DNA of 64,000 nt, taken from contig NC_052032.1 of assembly GCF_015832195.1 (NCBI RefSeq), forward strand, positions 7,632,618 to 7,696,617, read 5' to 3'. This DNA comes from Motacilla alba alba (lineage: Eukaryota; Chordata; Aves; Passeriformes; Motacillidae). Of the stretch, positions 22,201-33,700 are shown one piece after another (within the stretch, counting starts at the first letter, position 1; each line of letters starts with the position of its first letter). The position numbers and the translations under genes are program-made. A model generated the notes under the pieces. That model was not told the origin of the DNA. It made no database searches and worked only from the letters and a program-made list of their open reading frames with translations.

Positions 22201-23819
22201 TTCATCCCATGGTGGAAGGCATCTGGAAGGCCAGGAATGAGCTGACACAGCCACGGGCTGGGAATGTCACCTCAGCAGAGCATGGAGGGTGGGAAAAGGG
22301 AGGCGCTGGTGGAGCTTGGGGTTGCACCTGCTGGGGGAAGAGTCATCACCCCTGGGAGGACTGGGCCCAGCTTCCCATTGGTCCTCTGCAGAGCGAGGCT
22401 GGAGCAGAGTTGATCCTGCCTGGAGCATCTTTTGCGGGGACACGTGAATCTGTGTTCCAACGCGTGGAGATGGTTATTGCAAAGCCACTTTATTTCTGGT
22501 GTTGTTATTGGCAGGGGAGTGGGAGTGCAATACAATTTTAGCCACCCTGATGTCTCTGTGTCCCTTACATCCCACCTCCATTCCAGAGCAGCTTTCCCCT
22601 CGCATTACACGATCCTTTTGACTGTACAAAAGGGACTTTTTGCACCTGAAACGGTAAAAAATGAGCTGGTCCTGCCAGGTGTGGGCAGTCCTGGGAGAGT
22701 TTTTGGCTGTGTGTCCCCACCACCATCAGCAGCCCTGGCCCCAGCAGGAAGCAGGATTTCCTTGCATATGGCAGGAACAGGGGATGACCAAGATCTCAGT
22801 GAGGCTCAGTGAGGATGAACTTGCTCATGGAGAAGGATGCCAGTCACACCAGGAGCCCAGCCCAGCCCTCAGGCACGAGCAGAGCAGGAGCAGCCCAGCC
22901 AGCAGCACCTTTTTGCTCATTTCAAAACATCCCACTGAGGATCAGGGTGAGTCTCCAGAGCTGCTGAGTCAGAGACCACCCCTCAGATAAACTCCGCTTC
23001 CCAAAGCTCCCTCAGAGCTCTCCCACCTCCCACTGGCACTATCCCCTGGATCACACAACGCTTCATGAACACACCCAGAGAACGCTTTTGTCTCTTCCTG
23101 TCCTTTTCAGATATTTTGGGTATTTGTGGCAATCTCTCCTGTTTATATAACAAAGCCACAGCCCAGTGTTTGTGACACCATATCCATGGAAACCCTAATA
23201 TAGCAAGCACAGGCGAGGAGATCTCATTAGGTGCCTCAGCTGCGGCAGCACTGGGGAGGGAATTTCTCTGGGATGCTCTGCTGGGAAGGGGCCTGGCTGC
23301 TCACCCAGCCTGGAGCACCTGGTAGGGCAGTACCACCTCCCAAAGAGCAAATAGTGGTAATTTTGGGGTAATTTTGGCCTTTCTCCTGCTGTGCCATCAC
23401 CGTGGCTTAGCCCACACACCCACCTTTGGCTCTGCAGATCTGGGGGCGCATGGCTGGAGCAGGGGGAGAGGCAGATGGGATGGAGCTTCTCAGCCAGGGC
23501 AGTGCAGTCCTCACCTTCAGGGCCAGAGCAGGAGCAGAGACTGAGCTGTAGAGAGCAGCTCAGGTCCAGTTCTGTTCCTAATTTGTGGTGAGTGGCTCAG
23601 TGGGGAGGTCCAGGGCTGGTTCCCCTTTGGATGTGATCCTGGTGGGACATGAGGCAAAAGGTTTCTTCCACGGTGTAAAATAAAGAAAATCTGGTTCTGA
23701 GGAAGGCAAAACAGGTTGGGAGAAAGCAAGAAAGTGGAACAAGCAGAGGCTTGGCAAGGGGGACGTTACAGCATTTGGGCTGTAGGGCATGAACTCAGGG
23801 CAAGGAGGAAGGAATGGCT
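22201..23819. other. Intergenic, nothing recognised
   Basis: No gene or classified repeat is recognised between the tetranucleotide tract and the 50-bp minisatellite. Confidence 0.45.
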
Positions 23820-24100
23820 CTTCCCACCCATCCTTGCTGGATCAGGGATGATCCAGCATCCCATCATCCCCGGATCACAGTCACCTTCACATGTCCAGGG
23901 CCATTCCCACCCTTCTCTGCTGGATCACTGTCACCCCCAAGTGTCCAGGGCCATTCCCACCCATCCCTGCTGGATCACTGTCACCCCCAAGTGTCCAGGG
24001 CCATTCCCACCCATCCCTGCTGGATCACTGTCACCCCCAAGTGTCCAGGGCCATTCCCACCCATCCCTGCTGGATCACTGTCACCCCCAAGTGTCCTGTC
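23820..24100. repeat. 50-bp minisatellite, ~5 copies
   Basis: Exact 50-bp periodicity: GTGTCCAGGGCCATTCCCAC at 23941, 23991 and 24041, preceded by an ATGTCCAGGG copy at 23891 and a degenerate one near 23820. Successive core units are almost identical, suggesting recent expansion. Confidence 0.93.
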
Positions 24101-26330
24101 CGGGCTGGCACATGGCTCATCTGTGAGTTAAAACAGCCCAGGCTGCTGTCACACGTGGAAATCCCTGCAGAACCTCACAGCTCGCGGTGGCCCAGGTGAC
24201 ACAGGGACACTAAAGCTACTTTAGAGCGGGCAGACACTCACCTGTACCCTTGCTGGGCAATTGAAACTCGGATTGGCATCCCCAGTGCCCTCCTGGTGCA
24301 CAAAAAAACCCCCACGAGCAGCTGCAGATCCCTTCTGATTCCTCATGGGAACAGGACTGGGCAAAGACATTCTCTGGGAAGGATGATAAACAATCCTCCC
24401 CACCTTGGGGTGTGATGGAACAGATCCTGGGAGTCGTGGGGCTGCTCCACAGCTCCGATCTGCTGGATTTAGCCAGAGGAGTGGCCCACGTTGATCCCTG
24501 CAGGGTCACCGGAGCGTGAGCATCCCCCTGCGTGCCAGCCCAGCTTCCCCTGCTCACACCCGGCTCCAGCCTGAGTCGGGCGCTGCCAAAGCTCATCAGC
24601 ACCCCGGCAAATTCCATCCTGGGGCCGGCAGGGCTGTGGAGAGCAGAGCCCCGGGGCACGGAGAGCCGCAGGAGCAGACAGAAAGCTTCCCTCCCCTCCC
24701 CTTCCCCCCCCTCCCCTCCCTGCCCTTGCCCAAATTGAATTTCCATTTCTGTTAGCGAGGCAATGGATTATAGCTCGGGGGGCTGCTGCCTGCTCCAGCC
24801 TCTCATTCGGAGCATCAATCGTGTTTGATCCCGTACCTGTGAGCAGCCCGTGTTCCAGCCCCCGCTGCCCCTGCCGGGCTCTGGGAGCACCAGCTTCGCG
24901 GCCAGGCTGCTGGGTGCCTTTGGGGTGCTTTCCCTCAAAGCCACGGATTTTTGTCACCAGCAGGGTTTGGGCTCTGTGTGGCTCTGCAGAGCCGGGCTCG
25001 GCAACACCCGGTGCAGGTCCAGCATCCAGCCCAGCCTGCTCCAGGTGTTCCTGAGCATCTCTCCTGCTTTTCTGCCTGGACAGGGGCATGAGGGGTGTGG
25101 GGACACCCGAGTCCCATCTCCAGCACGGTCCTGCCGGTATTCCCTTCCTCAGGAGCTCCCACACGGGCACAGAGTGGCTGCTCTGCCCCGGGGGAAAGGG
25201 CAGGACCCACGGCTCCCACCCCGCAGCCCTCCCGTGGGACGCTGCTCCCGAATAAGCTTCCCAGTCAGGAAACTCTGGCGTTTCTACATCTCCTTGAAGT
25301 CTTAAAATAAACACCCCGAGCAATGAGTGGAAAGCTGGATCCTCACTCCTCGCCTGGATTTATGAGCCACGACTCAGGAGAAACTGAAGGAGGGGAGCAG
25401 AGAGAGAGATGTACATAATTTTTTATTTTTTTTTTCTCTCTCTTCAAATAAATTTTCAGCGCTTATCTGCAAAGTTCAGCTGTTTTCAAGCTGACCTGCC
25501 CGTGTTCTGCTGTTCCACTGCAAATTCCTCCTGTACAGGAGAGCTCAGGAGCTCCACTTGCACATGCCAGCAACCTGGGGTTTCGCCTCTGATGGAGGGA
25601 GGCAGGACTTGCTCGCTGAGGACCCCCTCCTGCCCCCGGTGAGGATCACTTTGCCTTCCTGCCGTGCTTGGCAGCTCAGCATCTTCTCTTTACAATGAGG
25701 AAACGGAGCCAAGAGAGGAGGACAAGTGGGTGAATCTGCTTGGAGGAGATCAGGGATAGGGAAGGACGAAAATCTGTTCTATGGGGCTTCTGCAAGGCAG
25801 CCAGGCTCGTGTAACGCTCCAGCACCAGGGCTGGGGGATGAGGGACATCCATCTGATGCCTTTGGTGTCTCCAGGAGCCTCAGGAAAAGGGGAAAGTGCT
25901 GCATTCTCCTTCAGGAAGGTGAAGAGAGCCGTGGCTGGGGTGAGGTGCAGATCCAGGAACGGCTCCAGGGAGCAGAACCCCAGAGGTGCCATGCTGGGAG
26001 CATCCCCAGGCAGCTCCAGCGGCCTCCTGCTATCCAGATGGGCTTTTAAGGCTTTTAAGGCTTTTTGGCAGCAGTGGGAGGGCTGGTGGGGACCGGGCTG
26101 TGCACTGGAGTCACTGGGGGAGGACGGGGCTCCCCTGGGAGAGCTCAGCTCTCCATCCCTCCCCGTGCCTTGGCCTTTTGCCTGGTGGGGCTGAATGAGA
26201 GAGCGAACCCTGCGAGCAGCAGGTCACCCGGCAAGGAGACACGGGCCGGGATCAATTGACGCATTCCTGAGTAATGGCTGTGTCTTAGGACAGTAAAACC
26301 TCCTCGGGTTTAACGGGGAGATGCTCGCGT
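24101..26330. other. DBH upstream intergenic region, proximal
   Basis: No exon is recognised. A pyrimidine-rich run (CTCCCC-type) lies at about 24687-24730, and a T-rich run with CTCTCTC at about 25415-25445. GC-rich and moderately CpG-containing around 24500-25250, but less so than the 16-kb island. Confidence 0.4.
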
Positions 26331-26333
26331 TGA

Positions 26334-26344
26334 TGACTCATTAA
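26334..26344 (+). promoter_or_regulatory. AP-1-like plus ATTA composite motif
   Basis: TGACTCATTAA joins an AP-1/CRE-type half (TGACTCA) to a homeodomain core (ATTA), about 1.1 kb upstream of the DBH start codon. Mammalian DBH control regions combine an AP-1/CRE-type site with PHOX2 homeodomain sites, so the arrangement is suggestive. Function is inferred. Confidence 0.3.
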
Positions 26345-26493
26345 AACGCCGAGCTGAATCCATTTCCTCTCCCTACCCAGGGCTGGGGGAGGCGGATCTG
26401 CCCCTGTGACATTGCTGCAAGGACCAGGAGGAAAGCCAAGCCCCGAGGGAACCCCAGATGGGAGGCAGGACCCAATAAATAAAATAATAAAAT

Positions 26494-26530
26494 TAATACA
26501 TTAATAAACCAATGTTTTATTAATAAATTA
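26494..26530 (+). promoter_or_regulatory. Pair of paired-homeodomain palindromes
   Basis: TAATACATTA (26494-26503) and TAATAAATTA (26521-26530) both fit the TAATNNATTA palindrome bound by dimers of paired-class homeodomains. PHOX2A/B are known activators of DBH. The segment 26470-26545 is AT-rich overall, so chance occurrence is a real alternative. Confidence 0.3.
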
Positions 26531-26570
26531 ATAAAGCAATGCCAGCGTATCGCAGGATAAAGCCAGGCAA

Positions 26571-26594
26571 TGTGTGTGTGTGTGTGTGTGTGTG
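26571..26594. repeat. (TG)12 microsatellite
   Basis: Twelve uninterrupted TG dinucleotides about 0.8 kb upstream of DBH. The human DBH 5' flank also carries a polymorphic dinucleotide repeat; I do not claim orthology. Confidence 0.97.
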
Positions 26595-27243
26595 CATCAA
26601 AGAGCTGCAGGCAGTTCATTATAATTCCAATTAACATGGGAAAGTTAATAACCAAAAGAGAATCCATCAGATTTTAAACAAATGGGAAGCAGGACGGGGA
26701 GAGGCTAAAGGTGTCTGTAAACTTTAAACTGAGCCCAAGTCCCAGCTGCTACAAAGAAATAACAAATATTGAATATATCCAGTGGTCTAGGCAGGTGGGG
26801 GCTTCAACGGGTACAAAGCTGGCTGGGAGAGGAGCTGGGCTTTGCGAGCTTGAGAGGGCCAGAATTAATTCCCACAAAGGCCAAAAACGAGAGGAGAAAG
26901 GAGAGGAGACATCTCTTTTCTTGCTGTTTTCAGGGAATCAGCATTTCCTCTGGCATTGAGCTTTGCAGGGGGAATATTTCAATCCCTGTCAGTACTATTT
27001 AATGCCTGGGAGCTCAGACACGGCTCAGGGTGCTTTGTTCTCATGTCTGGCCACCTTTGGGGTGATCCTAGGCTGGGCTGTGTGGACAGCCAGGCCAAAG
27101 GCACCACGAGCAGTGCAGAGCACGTCCACGAGGGCTCAGCCAGAGCAGCCTGTGAGCAAGCAGCCCTTCCCAGCCACTAAAGAAGATTTAAGAGCGAATC
27201 ACATCAGCCCAGTCAAACCCAATTGCTATTGATAATGTCCGTG

Positions 27244-27263
27244 TGCAATTAGAGCCAATTAAG
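27244..27263 (+). promoter_or_regulatory. Twin ATTA homeodomain sites upstream of DBH
   Basis: GCAATTAGAGCCAATTAAGG carries two ATTA cores exactly 10 bp apart (27248-27251 and 27258-27261), on the same face of the helix. It lies about 180 bp upstream of the start codon. CAATTAGAG resembles a proximal PHOX2 site of mammalian DBH as I recall it. A further CAATTAAAGAG lies near 27342. This is a good candidate for the noradrenergic-specific promoter element. Confidence 0.45.
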
Positions 27264-27387
27264 GGGAGACAGCAGATGACAAGTGCTTGGCCAGGAGCTG
27301 ACGGGGGTCAATACACCAGTCCAATTTCCCAACAGCTAAATGCAATTAAAGAGTATCACTTACCCAGCTTGCCCAGGAGGGCCAGCA

Positions 27388-27395
27388 CATAAATG
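27388..27395 (+). promoter_or_regulatory. TATA-like box of DBH
   Basis: CATAAATG lies 41 bp upstream of the ATG at 27429, which would place transcription start near 27415-27420 and give a very short leader. That position favours the ATG at 27429 over the in-frame ATG at 27393, which would overlap the TATA element. Confidence 0.45.
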
Positions 27396-27428
27396 GGCAC
27401 GCCAGGTGCTGGGTGCTGTCCTGGCAGG

Positions 27429-27770
27429 ATGCAGAGCTCCAGGAGCAAGCCCTGCTCCTGCCCCAGCCTCAAGCTGCGGGAGGTGGCATCCATGTACTTC
27501 ACCATGGTGGCAGCGTTCCTGGTCATCCTGGTGGTGGCCCTGCAGGGCTCGGCGCCCCGCCAGAGTGATTTCCCCTACAAGGTGCTCCTGGATCCCCAGG
27601 GGCTGCTGGAGCTCTCCTGGAATGTCAGCTACCCCGAGCAAGCCGTGCATTTCCAGCTGCTCATCAGGGAGCTGCACTTCGGGCTCCTCTTCGGGATGTC
27701 AGACAGGGGAGAGTTTGAGAACGCCGACCTGGCCGTGCTCTGGAGTGACGGGCACAACTCCTACTTTGGG
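27429..27770 (+). CDS. DBH: DBH exon 1 (residues 1-114)
   Basis: Encodes the anchor (MVAAFLVILVVALQGSAP region) and the start of the DOMON domain. It ends in phase 0 at TACTTTGGG|GTGAGG. The last ~21 bases plus this donor are the seed of the tandem array that follows in intron 1. Confidence 0.95.
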
Positions 27771-30700
27771 GTGAGGCACCTGAGGGTTTGCATGGCTGCT
27801 TTCGGGGTTTCCTCCCTGGGCACAACTCCCCCTTTTAGGGGGAGGCACCTGAGGGTTTGCATGGCTGCTTCTGGGGTTCCTTCCCTGGGCACAACTCCTA
27901 CTTTGGGGGGAGTCACCTGAGGGTTTGCATGGCTGCTTCTGGGGTTCCCTCCCTGGGCACAACTCCTGCTTTGGGGTGAGGCACCTGAGGGTTTGCAGGG
28001 ACGATATTGGGGTTCCCTCCCTGGGCACAACTCCTACTTTGGGATGAGGTACCTGAGGGTTTGCAGGGATGATTTTGGGGTTCTCCCCTTGGGCACAACT
28101 CCTGCTTTGGGGTGAGGCACCTGAGGGTTTGCAGGGATGATTTTGGGGTTCTCCCCTTGGGCACAACTCCTGCTTTGGGGTGAGGCACCTGAGGGTTTGC
28201 ATGGCTGCTTCTGGGGTTCCCTCCCTGGGCACAACTCCTGCTTTGGGGTGAGGCACCTGAGGGTTTGCATGAATGATTTTGGGGTTCCCTCCCTGGGCAC
28301 AACTCCTGCTTTGGGGTGAGGCACCTGAGGGTTTGCAGGGATGATTTGGGGGTTCCCTCCCTGGGCACAACTCCTGCTTTGGGGTGAGGCACCTGAGGGT
28401 TTGCATGAATGATTTTGGGGTTCCCTCCTTGGGCACAACTCCTGCTTTGAGGTGAGGTACCTGAGGGTTTGCAGGGATGATTTTGGGTTCCCTCCCTGGG
28501 CACAACTCCTACTTTGGGGTGAGGTACCTGAGGGTTTGCATGAATGATTTGGGGGTTCCCTCCCTGGGCACAACTCCTGCTTTGGGGTGAGGCACCTGAG
28601 GGTTTGCAGGGATGATTTGGGGGTTCCCTCCTTGGGCACAACCTCTGCTTTGGGGTGAGGCACCTGAGGGTTTGCAGGGATGATTTTGGGGCTCCCTCCC
28701 TGCCAGTGCAGCTCCCTGAATTGGGCTGGTGGTTTGGTAGAGTGGGGTACAGGGCACACGCTGGGCCGGCCCCCCTGCTCAGGGTCCAGAAGGTCTCGGG
28801 GGTCTCTACCCCAGATCAGATGCACACGGTGGGTTTGGCATGGGGATTAACCCAAAAAGGGAAAAGAATAAACACAGCAGCACATCAGCAAGGCTGAGGG
28901 AGCCCGGAGCTGGGTGTCTCTGCTGTGTTCAGCTGCAAAGACACACACATCAACACCCTGCTTCACTCGTGTGCTGCTGCCAGCCACATTAAAAATTAAC
29001 CACAGCTCCCATTAATGACTCCGAGACAGGGCAAAAGTCACCAGGCAGAGAGGCTGCTCCTGCCAGCAGGGAGGAACCTGGCTGAGAGTTGCATCCAGAG
29101 GGATCAACGGGGTAACAGGGCAGCCTGGGGTGCTGTCAGAAATTAAAGGTGCAAATGTACTTGGGAAAACTGATTTCCAGTTGTGTTGTTTGCTGTTGCT
29201 GCTGCAAACTCCATCCTTCCTGCCGCTGTCTGTTTCTTGGGTTCCTGTCTGGGTGGTTTTCCCAGCCCTATCCCCAGCCCACCACATCAGGCTGATTGCA
29301 ATTGTGCTTGGCTTCACAAAGAAATTCCCATTTTCGCCCGTGTGAGGCTTTCCAGTAAGTTAAATTTTACCTCTCTGCTCGCTTCAAATTAACCATAAAA
29401 CACATTCTTTCGCAATCAGCCGCAATGTGATCCGCAGTGCAATGAAGGCATGAAAAGAAGGGTTTATTATCTGAGCTCTTTCCCTGCTAATTACCAGCCT
29501 TTCAGGGTCTGTGGTGGGCCAAATGCTCCAGGATTTCACAGCATCACGCAAAGAAAACATAAAGGATCATTTCTAATCTGCCTTCCTGAGCTCACTCAAA
29601 GAAGAAACACCCGGCAGCGCTCGGGTTTTCTCTTTCACTTGGTGCTGAACAGCATCCTGCAAGGAGATCTCTATAAATCTCTCCAGCCCTGCTTTTCTCT
29701 CCCGCTGCAGCTTTTCTTCTGGATAAGTGTGTTGGCTGTTAAAGAGATCCACATTTGTTCAGCCCCCCATGTACTATGAGATTAACTTGTGCTCCATATT
29801 CCTACGAAAACAAATGTCATGAGAGCTCCATGGAGCTGATTTCCCTCTCCCCCTCTAAGGACAATATGTTCTGGAAATATGACTCTATATCTCTGGCTGA
29901 AATGATGCCAAATCCCTTTATCCTTTTTCTTCTGGTTTTTCCTCCCGAGATAAGAGAACCAGTGCCACTTGTGTGCGTACAGCCAGCTACTTCCTGGGTG
30001 CCTTTTCTGAGTAAACAGGAGACCCACAGGAGAAACAAAAGATCAAAGAAACAACCTTGATTAAATCCAAATTATCCCAGGATTTTGTACTCCAAACCTT
30101 CAAACCCTGAGGCACAGGAATACCCTGCTGCTTTGCTTCTTGGGGTGGCTTTGTCACCATCCTCTCCAACAAGCAGTTTTTAGGAGGCCGTGCTGGGCTG
30201 CCAGAACAATCTGACCACCAAAAAAAAAAAATAAAAATTAAGGATTTTGCAGAAAATCCTCAGCCCAGCAAGGGTCTGATCTTAAATTGAGGGAGGCTGG
30301 TTTGTGCCAAGGGTTTTGGAGAGCCCAGCACCCCCTTCCACAGGGTCCCCCCCAAGACAAACACACCCAAAATACATCACAGACCAATACAACACCTTCA
30401 CATGTCCCCGGGGGCTTTCCTCCCTCCCTTCCCCACCTTTCCCCACTCATATCTCAGCTCGTAAAGGTCTTTCTGCAGACTGTTAGTGCTGGGTCAGGTG
30501 TTCCCCAGGTCTGTCTGAGCACCCGGGATCCTGTAGCCATTCCAGCATGGATCTGCCCAGGAGATGCTGGAGGTGGGCATGAACCGAAGCACAGGCATCC
30601 TGCAGCTCTGGGGTGCTGAGGGTGCACAGAAGGATGACCTGAGGTACCTCTGGAGGTACCTCCTGGCTGAGCAGGCTGCTGTCTCTCTCACAGGATGCCT

Positions 30701-33700
30701 GGAGTGACGCCAAGGGGCAGCTCCACTTGGATTCCCAGCAGGACTACCAGCTCCTCGGGGCTCGCAGGGCTCCTGAGGGGCTCTACCTCCTCTTCAGGAG
30801 AGCCTTCAGCACCTGTGACCCCAAGGACTACCTGATAGAGGTATGGCATTGCCCTCACCCCCCTGTGGCACCCCCAGGCCCATCCCAGCCCTGGGGCACT
30901 GCTCCAGCCCTGTCCTGCAGGGCTGTGCCTGTTTGGGCACAGCATCAGGTGTTGGTGCTGTGTGAGGCGGAGAGGAAGTGAGCTACAGATGTCAGCCCTG
31001 GCCCATGAGTAATGTTTGGCACCATCTATTCACAACCCCTTCAAAAGCTCTCTCAAGTGTAGCTTTTAGCTCGTTTGCATCATCAGCTCCTGTTGAACAT
31101 GCATTGGGTCTATATAAATCCTTCCTGCATCACTCTGCTCGACAGCCTGGAGCCAACTGTTGGGAGTGTCACGAAGAGGGGTTGGTGTATCAACAGCAGG
31201 CAAACAGGAGGGTGGTGACAGGAGCTGGGACAAAGGGACAGCAAATAGAGGTGCTGCTCCCTGCTCGGTGACATCTCCCTGGCTCTGCATCCGCCACTCC
31301 TCTCTGAGCTGGGATTTGGGATAAACCCTCCCAGTGGGGGATGTCAGACAGCTCAGGGGCTCAGCTACAGGCTCTGGAATCAGTGCAAGGCTCATCTCAC
31401 ATGAAAGCCTTTGTGGGCAGGATATTTTAGAGCCAACGTGGGCACAGAGTGTCCTCGAGTTTTTGCTGCTGGTGCTCAAAAGCTTCTCTTGTGGTGAGAA
31501 GTGTCTGCCGTCTGCCAAAACACTGAGAGCCCTGGAGGGAACAATCTGTGTGTGTGAGCCACGAAAACACTTGCTGGTCTTTATTCTCTGATCCTTTAGG
31601 AAAGGATTGTTCCCTTTTTCCTTTCTCCCTAATCTCCTGTCCAGAGCTCTCAGTGTTCTTGTTTGCAGTAGACTTTCAGCAGAGCCTCTTGTGGTACCTT
31701 CCCCCTGTAAAGAAGCTGGAAGAAAAGGGAGGACTTCAGGGAGAAGGTTTGTTTCTGCTCTTACCCCCCAGGCTCTAGCTGGGCTGCAGGGGAGGATGAG
31801 CCCTGCACTGATGGGTTTGTCCCAGCCTGGAGCTCATGAGGGACTTGGAAGGAGCAAAGAGGATGTGTGCCCCTTTTGGAATTGATGGGGAGCCTGCTAG
31901 GGAACCCTCAGTGACCACATCAGCCAGAGAAACGCCTGGAATGTGGAGCTCTCCTGGGACAGCACAGCAGAGTGAGCTGCTGGTGCAGCCAGGGTGGGGT
32001 CACAAGACCCATTTCTGGGTTGATGCCACCAGTGCTGGTGCTAAATGGCCCCTGCAGCTCCTGTACTGCATGAAAAACCCACAGATTTGTTCTGCTCTGG
32101 CTTCAGGATGGCACGGTGCACCTGATCTACGGCATCCTGGAGAAACCCGTGCGCTCCCTGCAAGCCATCAACGTCTCTGCCCTCCACGGGGGGCTGCAGA
32201 GGGTGCAGCTGCTAAAACCCAACATCAGCATCCCTGAGCTGCCCAGAGACATGAAGACCATGGAGATAACAGCCCCGGATGTTGTCATTCCCAGCCAGGA
32301 GACGACCTACTGGTGTTACATGGCAGAACTCCCAGAGGGCTTCCCCAAGCACCACATTGTCATGGTGAGAGGCCGCAGAAGGGGGCTGCTTTCCCCAGGG
32401 TGGAGCAGTAATTGTGTTCACATCCTGCAAATTCCACATCACAGGGAGGCTTTCAGACCCTGCCATCCAAATGTGGTCCCAAAACCTCTTCCAGGTCCAC
32501 CCCACCAGTCAGTAGCTTCCTCTTGTCTCCTAGAGTGTCTCAGCAGGAGGAGACCAGGTAATGTTTTCCCACCTGGCACATCCAGCAGGTTCCAGGGCAG
32601 GCTCAGAGCTGACTCCCTGCAGAAGGAACAGACCCACAACAGGATATTGGCACACATGAGGAGCATAAAACCATAGGAAACAAAGGAACGGGGCTGATGA
32701 GAGCAGGGCAGAGCCAGCCAGGATGGGAAGCGGCATCTGAAAGATGAGGCATAGTCCGAAAAAAGAGAGTTACAGACGTAAATGCAACTTGTGGGCACTG
32801 CCAGACGTGTTGCTTGGGCCATCTCCTGCAAAGGAGAGGCAGAAACCTGCTGGCAACCCCGAGGAAAGGATGGGAGAGCACCCAGCAGGTGTGGGGGTGG
32901 CTCAGGAGGTGACCTGGCACATCCAGAGTCAAAACCACACCACGGGGATGAGGAAAAACCTGCAGACACTCGAGCTGCAGCGAGCGCTCGGTGATTTCGA
33001 GGGGAGAGACGGCGCTGCAAAGGGAGGCTCAGAAGGAGGATTTTCTCTCTGACAGATGGTGTGAAGTGAATCATCTGTGTGTAAGTAAGAAGTGTGTAAC
33101 TCCTGATACCTTCCCGCTGCTGCAGATCACTTCTGCAGCTGGCACTTTTAGCCAGAGATGTTCCTCAGGCTTGAGTCACTCTCTCTACCCCAAATCCCCC
33201 TCCCCGTGCCCCAAGAAGCTGCTGGACAGAAACAAAACCCAAGGGCTGCAGGCAGAGCCACAACAACAACAGAGCCAGCACTCTGTGGGAAAAAGCAACA
33301 TCCCCAGGGCCACCTTTACCCCTGTTAAAGGACTCAGTCATCACAAAACTGACCAAAATCTTCTGCTGATCCCCATCTCTTGCTGGAGAAAGGATGAGCT
33401 GGCTCTCTGTGGGTTCTGGTGGGCTCTGGGTTGGTCCCTAAGCCAGCCGAGAAATTAAATATTTCCACCACTGACCTAAATGCTCCTTGGGCACTAATAA
33501 CATGTTGTTTCCCCTTTGAAGCACCCAGGTGTTTAACTCTACCATAACTAAAATATGAGGGGAAAACTCTTGGCCCTCGGTGCCTCACGCCCTGAGCACC
33601 CTTCCCTCCCCATCCTGTGGCAGAAACTGGTGCCAGGCCACAGATACTCCTGCCCTGGCACCTCACGGAGCCTGCAGGGTTCAGGGATGGGCTCTCAGTG

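Noticed and set aside
20859..22205. 448-codon minus-strand His/Pro/Ser/Ile-rich frame
   Set aside because: It is the translation of the GGAT tetranucleotide tract.
23820..24100. Regular 50-bp repeats resembling a CRISPR array
   Set aside because: Units are contiguous with no unique spacers, and the window is vertebrate. The same holds for the 41-, 52- and 68-bp arrays.
30990..31130. Octamer-like GTTTGCAT and TATATAAA in DBH intron 2 as a small-RNA promoter
   Set aside because: No proximal sequence element, no recognisable RNA body and no terminator pattern.
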